64,000 nucleotides of DNA, from contig NZ_JBHTLM010000003.1 of assembly GCF_042678945.1 (NCBI RefSeq), positions 124,001-188,000 on the forward strand. Reading direction: 5' to 3'. The notes under the pieces are model-generated. The model was not told the origin of the DNA and did not search any database. It worked only from the letters and a program-made list of their open reading frames with translations. Source of the DNA: Fontibacillus puldeungensis. Lineage in GTDB: Bacteria; Bacillota; Bacilli; Paenibacillales; Paenibacillaceae. The position numbers and the translations under genes are program-made. This document shows, in pieces, positions 48,974-58,585 of this stretch (position 1 is the stretch's first letter; every line of letters begins with the position of its first letter).

Positions 48974-49592
48974 TGTTGCTCTCCCCGCTTGCATATGCCA
49001 GCAATTTTTCATAATCCGGCGATGCGTCTGCATGCGTGCCTACAAAACGAATCGTCAGATATTTTTGCTGAGGAAGCAATTTCGTAGTTGATTCCAAACG
49101 TTTAGGATCATCCGGTTCTACGAACAGGAATAAAGCATGGTACTCTTCGAAATTCCTTTCATGCAAATTTGTGACTGAGATCGTCAAACCTACTTGGCCC
49201 AAGAAAATACTGGACTTCATATTGTTACTATTTTCCCAAAGATCCTCTACTTTAGACGCATCTTCGATCTGCTGGATTCGGTTATTAATTTTCTGCCCAA
49301 TCTGTTCGAACTCACGAATCTTCTCTTCCGTTCTGCGCTGTTGTTCCTTTAATAAAGACAGAATATGATGGATATCCCGCTGATCTATAAACTGCTTGAT
49401 TTCCTTTAGAGGAACATTCAAGGCTTTGAGGTAAAGTATCGTATTCAAGCGCTCAAATTGCTCGATGGAGTAATAACGGTAGCCAGTTACATTGTCAACA
49501 AACGCTGGCGTGAAAAGATGGATCTCATCATAATAACGCAGCGTCCGGATATCGATCTGAAAGAGCTTTGACATTTCGCCGATTAAAAACAT
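48954..49592 (-). CDS. MerR-family regulator with truncated effector domain
   Basis: A 212-residue regulator. The DNA-binding part is IGEMSKLFQIDIRTLRYYDE, YRYYSIEQFERLNTILYLKA; then a coiled dimer helix and a partial GyrI-like domain that stops at YEKLLAYA, followed by unrelated residues (SGESNNDWNDC). Relatives continue about 60 residues further. The truncation point coincides with the overlap into the DUF554 gene, so a deletion fused them. Confidence 0.8.
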   Translation of the reverse strand: MFLIGEMSKLFQIDIRTLRYYDEIHLFTPAFVDNVTGYRYYSIEQFERLNTILYLKALNVPLKEIKQFIDQRDIHHILSLLKEQQRRTEEKIREFEQIGQKINNRIQQIEDASKVEDLWENSNNMKSSIFLGQVGLTISVTNLHERNFEEYHALFLFVEPDDPKRLESTTKLLPQQKYLTIRFVGTHADASPDYEKLLAYASGESNNDWNDC

Positions 49593-49664
49593 ATTCTCAT
49601 AGTTTCCCCCCTGCCCTTTGTTTCTTTACTTACCTTTTCATTAAGAATTGGAATTTGTACTTTG

Positions 49665-50222
49665 TCAATGTTCAATGAAAACGGTAAGCGGCTCAAGTTC
49701 AGGGTTTAGCGCATAGGCCACATAATCACGGGCGCTTAGCTCAAGCTCCTCGTCTGACAGATGCTGCATTACGCCGTACAAAATATAGGGTGTCAAATAG
49801 CGAGTCCCAATCAAGCTGCTGGTTGCCTGAAAAGGTCGGAGCAGCTCTGGAACGGTGTATTTAAAATTGCCGTCTGGTGAATAGTTTTCTTTAGCTGCAC
49901 CGGTAGAAACGGCGATCAGCAGCTCTTTACCATGCAGCTTATCGCCTTTGCTTCCATAAGCCCAGCCGTAGGTGAGGACTGTATCCTCCCATTTTTTCAA
50001 TAATGAAGGGCTGCTGTACCAGTAGAAAGGAAATTGTATAACAATACGATCGTGTTGCTCCAATAGTCTTTGCTCGGCTGCGACGTCAATCTTCTCATCG
50101 GGGTAAGCCTCATAGACACGGTGTACGGTAACTCCAGCTTGCTTCTCCATCTCTTCTGTCAAGCGTCGATTCACACGGGAAGCAGTTAAATCAGGGTGAA
50201 AAACAAGAACGAGTGTTTTCAT
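49665..50222 (-). CDS. NAD(P)H-dependent oxidoreductase, flavodoxin-fold
   Basis: A 185-residue quinone-reductase-like protein of the KefF/YwrO family: MKTLVLVFHPDLTASRVNRR, RIVIQFPFYWYSSPSLLKKW, EDTVLTYGWAYG and LLIAVSTGAAKENY. FMN/FAD-dependent two-electron reduction is typical. The ATG at 50222 follows GAGGAG. It follows the aldo-keto reductase gene; both lie divergent from a TetR gene. Confidence 0.87.
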   Translation of the reverse strand: MKTLVLVFHPDLTASRVNRRLTEEMEKQAGVTVHRVYEAYPDEKIDVAAEQRLLEQHDRIVIQFPFYWYSSPSLLKKWEDTVLTYGWAYGSKGDKLHGKELLIAVSTGAAKENYSPDGNFKYTVPELLRPFQATSSLIGTRYLTPYILYGVMQHLSDEELELSARDYVAYALNPELEPLTVFIEH

Positions 50223-50258
50223 ATCAAATCTCCTCATAATTAGATCCTACTTCTATGC

Positions 50259-51233
50259 TTAAAAATGTCCAACAATTCGGTGCGGGACATACGGATCTTC
50301 CAAAAATGAAATCTCCTCGGGTGTTAGTTGAATGGAAAGAGCGGTTTCCGCATCTTCTAGCTGGGAGATCTTTGTTGCACCGACAATAGGAGCGGTTACC
50401 GGCTCTTTGTGAAGAAGCCATGCCAGTGCGATGTGAACCCGGTGAACGTTATGTTTCTCTGCGAGACTCGCAACCCGGTCTACCACCAACTGATCTGCAT
50501 CTGCGGTTGCATCATATTTTTGTTTAGCAATTTCATCGGTTTCAGAACGAGGCGTGGCCACTTCCCGGGCTAATCTTCCTCCTGCCAGAGGGCTATAAGG
50601 AATGACTGCAATTTTTTCTTCCTTACAAAGCGGCAGCATCTCCCGCTCCTCCTCGCGGTAAATGAGGTTTAAATGATCCTGCATGGATACAAATCTTGTC
50701 CACCCATTCTTCTCAGCTACATGTAACGCCTTCTGAAACTGCCATGCCCACATGGCAGAAGCACCGATGTAACGCGCTTTACCGGCTTTAACTACGTCGT
50801 GAAGGGCCTCCATCGTCTCTTCGATGGGTGTGCTATAATCCCAGCGATGAATTTGGTACAAATCAACGTAATCGGTTTTCAGCCTTTGAAGGCTCTTATC
50901 GATTTCGCTCATGATTGCTTTGCGAGAAAGCCCGGCACCGTTGGGCCCTTGATGCATTCGTCCATGGATCTTAGTTGCGATGACAATTTCATCGCGGTTC
51001 GCATAATCCTTTAGTACTGCCCCGACAATTTCCTCGCTGGTCCCCTCAGCATAGACATTTGCTGTATCAAAAAAATTGATCCCCATATCCAAAGCTTTTT
51101 TGATGATGGGTCGTGCCTGTTCTTCATCAAGCACCCATCGATGATGTCCTTTTGAAGCATCGCCAAAACCCATACAGCCCAGACAAATTCGGGATACATC
51201 AAGGCCGGAATTTCCAAGCTTTGTATAATCCAT
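50259..51233 (-). CDS. Aldo/keto reductase
   Basis: A 324-residue TIM-barrel oxidoreductase. Catalytic residues are visible in INFFDTANVYAEGTSEE (Asp, Tyr), EIVIATKIHG (Lys) and LYQIHRWDYSTP (His). YgbJ/YhdN-like group. Start ATG with AAGGGAGGAACAAG upstream. Divergent from the TetR gene, whose operator palindrome lies in between. Confidence 0.9.
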   Translation of the reverse strand: MDYTKLGNSGLDVSRICLGCMGFGDASKGHHRWVLDEEQARPIIKKALDMGINFFDTANVYAEGTSEEIVGAVLKDYANRDEIVIATKIHGRMHQGPNGAGLSRKAIMSEIDKSLQRLKTDYVDLYQIHRWDYSTPIEETMEALHDVVKAGKARYIGASAMWAWQFQKALHVAEKNGWTRFVSMQDHLNLIYREEEREMLPLCKEEKIAVIPYSPLAGGRLAREVATPRSETDEIAKQKYDATADADQLVVDRVASLAEKHNVHRVHIALAWLLHKEPVTAPIVGATKISQLEDAETALSIQLTPEEISFLEDPYVPHRIVGHF

Positions 51234-51262
51234 TTTCTTGTTCCTCCCTTTCAGCTTTGATG

Positions 51263-51286
51263 AATATCAAGCGTTGTGTTGATATT
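51263..51286. promoter_or_regulatory. Probable TetR operator
   Basis: AATATCAA-gcgttgtg-TTGATATT, perfect 8-bp arms, between the aldo-keto reductase and tetR genes. Confidence 0.6.
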
Positions 51287-51475
51287 ATAAGCGTGTACCA
51301 AACTCGAATAAATATTAAGTAATCCTGAAATAAATGAACATTGATCGATTAATCAACTATAGTTTATAATTCTAGCCAGAAACAAAAGAGGTTCAATAAT
51401 CAATTATTCGCGATGTGTGGATTACTCAACATATTTTTAATAATTGCCCATTATCTCAGAAGGAGGACTATAGAA

Positions 51476-52021
51476 ATGACTAAAGTGGATCGGAGGGTGC
51501 TCAAATCCCAAGAAGCCATAAAGAAAGCCATTCTGGAATTAATGGCCGAGAAAAACTTTGACAATATTACCATCCGGGATATTTCCGACAGGGCAAACGT
51601 GAATCGGGGAACTATCTATCTCCACTACATGGATAAATATGACTTACTGGATAAAATTATTGAAGAACACATCAACAATCTCCGCGATCTTTGCCACTCT
51701 GCGTCTGAAATGAGTTTCCAGGAAGGAAATTATGTCTGGTTCGAATATTTTGCAGAAAATCATTTGTTCTTTTCAACCATGCTAAATACAAAAAGCGCAG
51801 CTTTTTTTCGTAGCCAATTCCTTGATTTAGTCGTTCAGGAGTATGGGGTTGAAGTAGATGTAACCGGGGGGAAAAATCAAGGCTTAAGTAAAGAGGTCAT
51901 TCTACAATTTTTTGGAGCAGCTGTCGTGGGTGCAGTGGAATGGTGGTTCAGAAATTCAATGCCTCTACCACCTCGCTTCATGGCAGAACAAACTGGAATA
52001 TTGTTAGATAGAAATTTTTAA
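51476..52021 (+). CDS. TetR/AcrR-family regulator
   Basis: A 181-residue regulator. The N-terminal HTH reads KKAILELMAEKNFDNITIRD then ISDRANVNRGTIYLHYMDKY, the TetR signature. The ligand-binding part ends EWWFRNSMPLPPRFMAEQT. AAGGAGG precedes the ATG at 51476. It likely controls the divergent aldo-keto reductase and oxidoreductase genes. Confidence 0.87.
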   Translation: MTKVDRRVLKSQEAIKKAILELMAEKNFDNITIRDISDRANVNRGTIYLHYMDKYDLLDKIIEEHINNLRDLCHSASEMSFQEGNYVWFEYFAENHLFFSTMLNTKSAAFFRSQFLDLVVQEYGVEVDVTGGKNQGLSKEVILQFFGAAVVGAVEWWFRNSMPLPPRFMAEQTGILLDRNF

Positions 52022-52081
52022 TTCCCGCGTTGTTTCAGGAAAATCTCTGGTCAAAGAACCCACATGTACTCTTAACAATAG

Positions 52082-52113
52082 AACGGCTTTATCCGGTGAC
52101 GGATAAAGCCGTT
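52082..52113. terminator. Bidirectional terminator
   Basis: AACGGCTTTATCCG / CGGATAAAGCCGTT, a perfect 14-bp stem with 4-nt loop between convergent genes. Confidence 0.88.
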
Positions 52114-52121
52114 TAATGAAG

Positions 52122-53192
52122 TCACCACTTCATAAGCTCTTTGATATGAGCAGTTAGTTTATTCGCCGCTTTACGATGAGTAGCTTGAGACGGGTGGAAG
52201 TCGGCTGCGTAGCCGTCAGTTGGCAGCTGCACGTCAAACCTCATGACAGTAATATTCCTGTCGCCTGTTTCCCGGCTATACCCGCTAACAGCTTGTTCGA
52301 CAAAAGGATACAATCTATCCCCCATCATCCCCAACGTACACAGAATTGCGGCATGAGGATTGTTGCGTCTGACCATTTTTAGAAATTCAATATACTCCTG
52401 GGCATATTCTGCTTGCTTACTGGCTTCCTCTTTGGTGTAAGAATCATCGTTTGTTCCGAGGTTAATGACAATGAGATCAGGCACAAACTTATTGAAATCC
52501 CACCATAAGTCTTGAGGCAGCAGTGTACCATCAAATTTTCCCTCAGACTTGCCCACTTTTTCATAGTAATCCGGGATAAGATGAGTGGTAAGCTTTTGAT
52601 CGTTTTCCGTGTAGCCTGTAATGATGCCGTATCCGCTGTAGGAAACCATGCTGTAGTCAGCCTGCAACTGCTGAGCGGTCAGGTATGCATATGTTTTTGT
52701 GACATCTTCCGTAGCCGTGGAAAAGGAATTCAGCTCATGCTCATCATCAACACCATAGCCGCAAGTAATGGAATCGCCGATGAACTCAATAGTATGTGCG
52801 TTGTCCGGGGTTGGCTTAATTCCATCTGCAGCGTCAACGGCGATCTCCTGAATCCCGACTGTTGACATCGCCGACTCAGATAGTTTAATAACCGTTACTG
52901 TTATATCCTGCACCGTATCGCTTTCAAATACAGTATACTTTGTAAGTGGCTTATTCAATTGATCGTCAATGACCCGTTTTCCGTTTACGCTGATTCCAAT
53001 TCGGGCCAGATTATTACCTGTTGAGGCAATAGCATCCCCTTTTAATGTAATCTCCGCTTTTTTACCATAGAATGAAAATTCCACACCGCCGCCTGAGAGA
53101 GCCAGCCACAGCACATCATTATAATAGTGAGTCCGACCTATGATTTTGACATGGTTCTCTGTTGCTTTAAACACTTGGATTGATTCCAGCAT
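52122..53192 (-). CDS. SGNH-hydrolase esterase, CE2-like
   Basis: A 356-residue protein with an N-terminal beta-sandwich (about 1-125) and a C-terminal SGNH domain: IEFIGDSITCGYGV (Ser), LIVINLGTNDDSY (Asn) and DFHPSQATHRKAA (Asp-His). The architecture is that of carbohydrate esterase family 2 acetyl-xylan esterases. No signal peptide, so it acts inside the cell on transported oligosaccharides (inference). It fits with the GH43 and GH5 genes further right. Confidence 0.85.
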   Translation of the reverse strand: MLESIQVFKATENHVKIIGRTHYYNDVLWLALSGGGVEFSFYGKKAEITLKGDAIASTGNNLARIGISVNGKRVIDDQLNKPLTKYTVFESDTVQDITVTVIKLSESAMSTVGIQEIAVDAADGIKPTPDNAHTIEFIGDSITCGYGVDDEHELNSFSTATEDVTKTYAYLTAQQLQADYSMVSYSGYGIITGYTENDQKLTTHLIPDYYEKVGKSEGKFDGTLLPQDLWWDFNKFVPDLIVINLGTNDDSYTKEEASKQAEYAQEYIEFLKMVRRNNPHAAILCTLGMMGDRLYPFVEQAVSGYSRETGDRNITVMRFDVQLPTDGYAADFHPSQATHRKAANKLTAHIKELMKW

Positions 53193-53400
53193 CCTGAACC
53201 TACCTTCCTTTTCTGCTTCTGTACATGTAACAGTAACATAAGTCGTTCTATTGTTCCTGCAAATAATTACAATTTACTCTAATCTTCAAACCGTCGTTTG
53301 ATAAATTCAAGCTCGGTTTCGATGTCTTGGACGTCCATAATTGAAAGTATCTATTGTAAAAATACTAGTCGGCATCGCCTGTCGAGGAATAAAATAAGCG

Positions 53401-53553
53401 ATGGAAGTTTCAAATAATTCAGAAGAATTAACCGAAATAATAAACTGGCTACTTTTCCTAGGTGGGGATAATAAGGTCAGAGAAGTGCCAGATGAAGTCT
53501 TGGAGGGTTTACAAGAGAGATTATACTTATACTGTACTAAGATGGGTAGATGA
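53401..53553 (+). CDS. Small protein of 50 residues
   Basis: MEVSNNSEELTEIINWLLFL then GGDNKVREVPDEVLEGLQER and LYLYCTKMGR. The acidic, helical sequence looks like a real small protein. GAGGAATAAAATAAGCG precedes the ATG at longer than usual spacing. A terminator follows directly. Not recognised. Confidence 0.5.
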   Translation: MEVSNNSEELTEIINWLLFLGGDNKVREVPDEVLEGLQERLYLYCTKMGR

Positions 53554-53582
53554 AAGGGCGATCAGAGTAACCGCCCTTTTAT
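53553..53582. terminator. Bidirectional terminator
   Basis: AAAGGGCG / CGCCCTTT with T tract, between the small ORF and rph. Confidence 0.75.
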
Positions 53583-53590
53583 CTTAGCTA

Positions 53591-56203
53591 TTACAATATT
53601 TCGATATACCCTTCTGTTCCATGCACGCGAATTCGTTGCCCATCTTTGATCCGTTTGGTAGCATTCTCCACTCCGACAACGGCTGGCAAGCCATATTCAC
53701 GCGCAATAACGGCTCCATGGGTCATCAGCCCGCCAACTTCGGTGACCAGGCCTTTAATGGATATAAACAATGGCGTCCAGCTCGGATCCGTAAAGGAGGT
53801 GACTAATATATCTCCATCTTCCAGATCAGCATCTTCCATGTTTAAGATAACACGCGCTCGTCCCTCTATCACTCCGGAAGAAACAGGTAGACCTATAATC
53901 GCTTCGGCTGGGAGGTTTTCCCGTTTGTACTTCCCTGCAATGATTTCGCCATCAGACGTAATAACACGCGGTGGAGTTAGTTTTTCATATAATTTGTACT
54001 CGTCTTTTCGTTTGCTGATGACTTGGTAATCCAGTTGATTTGTGCGGACGGCTTCGCGAAGCTCTTCAAAGGAGAGGTAATAGATATCTTCTCTTTCATG
54101 AATAACGCCCGCTTGTACGAGTTGTTCGGCTTCCTTCAGTAAAGCCTGCTTATAAACGAAGTAACGATTAACCATGCCGTATTTGGGATATTCCCGATAT
54201 CCGGCGAAATTCCGGATGAGGTCGATCATTCGTTTGGTTTCTTTGGCTTTTTGTTCACCATCCGGTAATTGCTTCAAGCGATCTAATAATTCTTGTTCTT
54301 TATTCAAAGCTTCCTGTCGCCCTTGCTCAAATTTCCGAATGCTTGCATTAGGCACAAAGTTTTTGATGTTACTCAGAATCAACGGGACAAGTGTAGTTGG
54401 TTTTTCGCTCCAACGAGTTCTGGTTATATCGATTTCTCCGGCACATCGCATTCCGTATTTGTTGAGATAAGCATTGATCGCATCATAGGCTTCCTGCCCG
54501 CCCTCAAACTTAAGCAATTCATCCATAAAGCGATCATCTTGTACCTGCTGCAAATACGCAATGACTTCCGGATAAGGACGAATCACATCCGCGACATCCA
54601 ATAGCGCCAGACCCATTTCCGAAGTAATATTGCCCGATACAGATTGAGAAAGCGTGTCTGCTGCGTTTTTTTCACCTAACCATTTGTTCATGTTTTCATT
54701 GATCCATGTTGAAGCATTCATGGCTGTCATAATTACACCGAAGCTTTGTGGATCAGATAAACTCCTCTTTAATTGCTGGATATCTTCCAGTATAAAATCA
54801 AACAGATCAGACCCTGATTTCGTTTGGATTTTTTGTTTTAACTCTTTTATCGATGTTTGACTACGCTTAATCAAATCAGAAACGATTGTCGGATCGTAGT
54901 CGATTAATGTATGGTAATCCGCAGGTGGCACATCTTTTTTGCTTTTACCGGGGCGCGTTTCTTTTTCATCATTGGGTAATTTTTTTATAAAATCTCCTCG
55001 CTCTAGTACGGTCATGAGTGCGTCTTTTATGAGCGGATCGGATTGTCCCAGTTTTAATATAGTTTCTCTACCGACAGGTGAAGCCAGCATAGGTGCAACA
55101 TCAACAAACAACCTTCCAGCGGCTATACGCATGGTTGCAGGAGTCGTTAACAGCCAAAAAGACAATCCCAATGGTTTCATGGGGTCTGTCATCATTTGTT
55201 GGTGACCAACAGATACATAAACATGATTTTCCTGATCATTCGCCTCAGGGATCGGGTATAAAGTCGTGATTGGCCGGCTTTGGACAATGTAAAATGTATC
55301 ATGGGCCAAACACCATTCGATATCCTGCGGCTGGTCAAAATAAGCTTCGATCTGTCTTCCAATGCATGCCAGTTGTAAAATTTGTTGTTCAGTAAGTGTT
55401 TGAATCGTTTGCTGATCAGGATCAAGCTGCTGAATCTCTGTTCCGCCTTCTTTTCGTCCATAGATCGCCAATTTTTTGGTCGCTATCCGTTTATCGACGA
55501 TTTCCCCTTCCCGTACTTTATAATTATCGGCAGATACTAAGCCAGAGACCAGCGCTTCACCGAGTCCAAAACCGGCATCGATGGATATCAGCTTTCGGCT
55601 TCCGGTCATGGGATCGGCGGTAAATAAAATCCCCGAAACCTGCGGCAAAACCATCCTTTGAACGATAACAGATAAATAAACATGCCGGTGGTCGAATCCA
55701 TTTTGCATGCGGTAGATGACTGCGCGATCCGTAAATAGGGACGCCCAGCATTTGCGGATATGCTGCAAGATGGCATCGACGCCGATGATATTTAAATAGG
55801 TATCTTGTTGACCGGCAAAAGAAGCCTGCGGCAAATCTTCGGCAGTCGCACTGGAACGCACGGCAAAGCCAAGTTCCTCGCCAAACCGGGAGAGATAGTG
55901 AGTCACTGCTTTCACAACATCGGAAGGAACTTCTACGTCCAAAATGGTTTGCCGAATCTTCCCGCTGATTTCGCCAATTTGGTCTCGATCCTCGACTTTT
56001 TGCATGGTTAGTTGATCCAATAAAGCTTGATACGTTGTGTTTTGTTCGATGGCTTTTTGAAATCCCACGGTTGTAACACAAAATCCTTCAGGTACTTGTA
56101 TCCCTTCAATTTTTGATAACTCCCCTAAATTTAACCCTTTTCCGCCAACGAGCGAAAGCTGTGTTTTTTCGATTTCCTTAAAGCCGAGAACCAAAGAACT
56201 CAT
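53591..56203 (-). CDS. rph: Rifamycin-inactivating phosphotransferase
   Basis: An 870-residue PEP-synthase-like enzyme. An N-terminal ATP-binding domain (LVGGKGLNLGELSKIEG, FAVRSSATAEDLPQASFAGQ, SGILFTADPMTGSRKL) is followed by a rifampin-binding region rich in helices (about 330-760). A C-terminal swivelling His domain has GGLMTHGAVIAREYGLPAVV, with the His near 829. Length and domain order match Rph, which phosphorylates rifampin with ATP to inactivate it. Ordinary PEP synthases lack this order. AGGAGAGG precedes the ATG. An attenuator-like hairpin lies upstream. Confidence 0.9.
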   Translation of the reverse strand: MSSLVLGFKEIEKTQLSLVGGKGLNLGELSKIEGIQVPEGFCVTTVGFQKAIEQNTTYQALLDQLTMQKVEDRDQIGEISGKIRQTILDVEVPSDVVKAVTHYLSRFGEELGFAVRSSATAEDLPQASFAGQQDTYLNIIGVDAILQHIRKCWASLFTDRAVIYRMQNGFDHRHVYLSVIVQRMVLPQVSGILFTADPMTGSRKLISIDAGFGLGEALVSGLVSADNYKVREGEIVDKRIATKKLAIYGRKEGGTEIQQLDPDQQTIQTLTEQQILQLACIGRQIEAYFDQPQDIEWCLAHDTFYIVQSRPITTLYPIPEANDQENHVYVSVGHQQMMTDPMKPLGLSFWLLTTPATMRIAAGRLFVDVAPMLASPVGRETILKLGQSDPLIKDALMTVLERGDFIKKLPNDEKETRPGKSKKDVPPADYHTLIDYDPTIVSDLIKRSQTSIKELKQKIQTKSGSDLFDFILEDIQQLKRSLSDPQSFGVIMTAMNASTWINENMNKWLGEKNAADTLSQSVSGNITSEMGLALLDVADVIRPYPEVIAYLQQVQDDRFMDELLKFEGGQEAYDAINAYLNKYGMRCAGEIDITRTRWSEKPTTLVPLILSNIKNFVPNASIRKFEQGRQEALNKEQELLDRLKQLPDGEQKAKETKRMIDLIRNFAGYREYPKYGMVNRYFVYKQALLKEAEQLVQAGVIHEREDIYYLSFEELREAVRTNQLDYQVISKRKDEYKLYEKLTPPRVITSDGEIIAGKYKRENLPAEAIIGLPVSSGVIEGRARVILNMEDADLEDGDILVTSFTDPSWTPLFISIKGLVTEVGGLMTHGAVIAREYGLPAVVGVENATKRIKDGQRIRVHGTEGYIEIL

Positions 56204-56356
56204 TCAACACCTCTCCTAACCATTAAATTGAGAAAAAACGTTTGACAAGAGCTTACCGACGTGTTACTATTAAAATGTAAGATGAGATTTTTATATCTAT
56301 ACATAATCACAGTCGCGATCTGATTATATCATCGTGTCTGTTTATATGCAATATAA

Positions 56357-56390
56357 AAGAACCTGGCAAAATTGCTCAGGTTCTTTTTTT
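56357..56390. terminator. Hairpin upstream of rph
   Basis: AAGAACCTG / CAGGTTCTT with T tracts on both sides. It lies about 150 nt before rph and 50 nt after the GNAT stop. It could end the GNAT transcript or attenuate rph. Confidence 0.7.
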
Positions 56391-56439
56391 GATTTCCGCG
56401 CTTCCCGCTCTGCATTTTGACTTTTCAAGTGATGGTTAC

Positions 56440-56955
56440 CTATAGTGTCTTGACCATTATAAAATCTATTTGTTCTTCATCACCCATGTAGAAAGCGTGG
56501 GCTCCGGTTTGAACAAACCCCATTTTTTTATAAAAAGCAATAGCATGATCATTATTTTCCCATACGCCTAGCCAGATTTTCTTCTTATTACATTCCATCG
56601 CAATCTCCGTAGCTTTATTAAGCAAACTTTTACCAAGACCATGTTTTTGAAATTTATTTTTTATATAAATTCTTTCGATTTCAAGGGATTCATCGCCCAT
56701 ATCTTCAGACTGAGCATCATCGGTATTGACCTTTAAATATCCAGCGACTTCACTGTTCAAATAAACAAAAAAGAATTGCGAAGAATTATTGGACAATTCT
56801 TTTTCTAATTGTTTCAAGTTAAAAGCTCTTTCCAAATAGGCATTCATATTTTCAGGCGAATTCTGATGCTTAAATGTCTCATTAAATGTTTCATAACTAA
56901 GTTTCTGAAGTTGGCGTGAGTTTTCGAGGGTACACTTTCTAAAATGTATAGTCAT
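56440..56955 (-). CDS. GNAT N-acetyltransferase (PaiA-like)
   Basis: A 171-residue acetyltransferase: LEIERIYIKNKFQKHGLGKS (acetyl-CoA loop), KKIWLGVWENNDHAIAFYKK and MGFVQTGAHAFYMGDEEQID. This is the spermidine/spermine acetyltransferase PaiA pattern. The ATG at 56955 is preferred; AAAGGAG is too close to the upstream ATG. Confidence 0.85.
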   Translation of the reverse strand: MTIHFRKCTLENSRQLQKLSYETFNETFKHQNSPENMNAYLERAFNLKQLEKELSNNSSQFFFVYLNSEVAGYLKVNTDDAQSEDMGDESLEIERIYIKNKFQKHGLGKSLLNKATEIAMECNKKKIWLGVWENNDHAIAFYKKMGFVQTGAHAFYMGDEEQIDFIMVKTL

Positions 56956-57082
56956 CGTATGCATCGCTCCTTTTATTCAATCAATCATGTATTTATTGTT
57001 GCAAATACAACATTAATCTTATATATTAAAGTTACACCGATAATATTGTAAATGCAATAATAAAATAAAGAGGTCGAGTAAA

Positions 57083-57721
57083 ATGAAATATTTATTTTAT
57101 GTACTAGGAATTTTAACTTTAACCCTTGGTATTTCTTTAACCATACAATCAAACCTTGGAACTTCACCATTTGATGCACTTTTGGTAGGATTGTCCGCAA
57201 ATGTAGGGCTTACTGTGGGAAGTTGGGAAGTAATAACTGCTTTATTATTGATTTGCTGCAATTCACTTTTAAAAAGACAAAGGCCAGAAGTTTTGGGGTT
57301 GTTTACAGCACTAATAACGGGTAGTGGTATTGATTTGTGGCTTTTTTTATTGCGCAATTTGATAACACCTGAGCTTTGGTACAGCAAACTGGTTTGTTTT
57401 GGAATAGGTTTAGTTGTTATCGGATTAGGAACTGCCACCTATTTGCACACAAACTTTGCACCGATCCCAGTTGATCGATTAACATTAATCATACAAGAGT
57501 TAACTAAAACGAATTTATTTTTCTCAAGAACAATCATTTACCTCGTATTCTTAATCATTGCCATGATTTTTAATGGACCAATTGGTGTTGGAACTTTATT
57601 AAACGTTTGCTTTGGAGGACTAATACTGAATTACTTTATGCCATTTACAGAAAAGATTTTAAACCGCGTAATAACACAATCAAGTACATCATCAATTCAT
57701 GAGAAAGAAGAACCTATATGA
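57083..57721 (+). CDS. YczE/YyaS/YitT-family membrane protein
   Basis: A 212-residue protein with five hydrophobic segments: FYVLGILTLTLGISLTIQSN, LGTSPFDALLVGLSANVGLT, SWEVITALLLICCNSLL and FAPIPVDRLTLIIQEL. YczE-like proteins have been linked to lipopeptide synthesis and other roles; substrate unknown. Single gene after AGAGGTCGAG. Confidence 0.85.
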   Translation: MKYLFYVLGILTLTLGISLTIQSNLGTSPFDALLVGLSANVGLTVGSWEVITALLLICCNSLLKRQRPEVLGLFTALITGSGIDLWLFLLRNLITPELWYSKLVCFGIGLVVIGLGTATYLHTNFAPIPVDRLTLIIQELTKTNLFFSRTIIYLVFLIIAMIFNGPIGVGTLLNVCFGGLILNYFMPFTEKILNRVITQSSTSSIHEKEEPI

Positions 57722-57874
57722 AAAAAAAGAAGAAGATCGGTTGTCCCATGCTAAGCTCTGCTTGGACAACCAATGGAAGAGCTCGAGGGATGGGTCATCA
57801 TTCGCATAGCTTTCATTATTAAAGGCGTATATCACCATTTATAATGGCCCATGAGTGTGGCTATACGCTACATC

Positions 57875-58364
57875 TCATCTGGTCCCATGCATCATGAGTA
57901 GATTGCCATTTTCCTTCGCTAGAGCAATATAGGTTACTCCGCCTACCCATCCTGGAGGCAGCGTTCCTTCAATAATCCAAGCTTCTGCAATAGGGTTATA
58001 GCTGATCGCGAAAGGGGGATTCCTCCAAGATAAAAGGGTAATGTTCCGCCAAATAGAGGAAGATTGCATTTGCAGCTGCATGTTCATCTGGTAGCTCACC
58101 CAAAGCAGCATCTTCTCCCACTCGGCTTCTCTGAATTAAAGTGTCCCGATCGGCGAAATAAAGCTCATATCTTCCAATTAAACTTTCATCGTCCAAATCG
58201 CGTTCCACCAATCCATATTCGATAGTCGTTTCCTGTTGGTGCACCTTGCTTTTGCTCTTTTTCTTAATTTTCACTTTTATAGTGATTTGATTAACGCGAA
58301 GCCGATCTCGTTGCCGCTGCTGCTCCGCGACCAATTCCTCCCAAGCATCCATAAAACCCATCAT
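57875..58364 (-). pseudogene. Frameshifted NTF2-like protein gene
   Basis: The frame from 58364 (GAGGATGATTC upstream) reads MDAWEELVAEQQRQRDRLRV, NQITIKVKIKKKS, YGLVERDLDDESLIGRYELY and EHYPFILEESPF, then shifts. The C-terminal strand continues in the other frame as AISYNPIAEAWIIEGTLPPG, WVGGVTYIALAKENGNLLMM and HGTR. The ending resembles NTF2-fold immunity-type proteins. One frameshift near 58020 splits the gene. Confidence 0.6.
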
Positions 58365-58585
58365 GAATCATCCTCAATAAACTTATTGTTGAAAATACTT
58401 TTCTATAGGTAGCTTTTCTCGCCTTAGTGAACGGAAAACCAGCCTCCCGTTTTTTTCATTTTATCACACTAGAAGAATCTGCTGCTTACTGCTATTGTTC
58501 TTGTTGTTCTTGTCACTGCGATTGTGAAACGCGAGAACTTCCTTCTATCGTCGCTACCTGCTAAAATAATAGATTAGCTGGTAAG

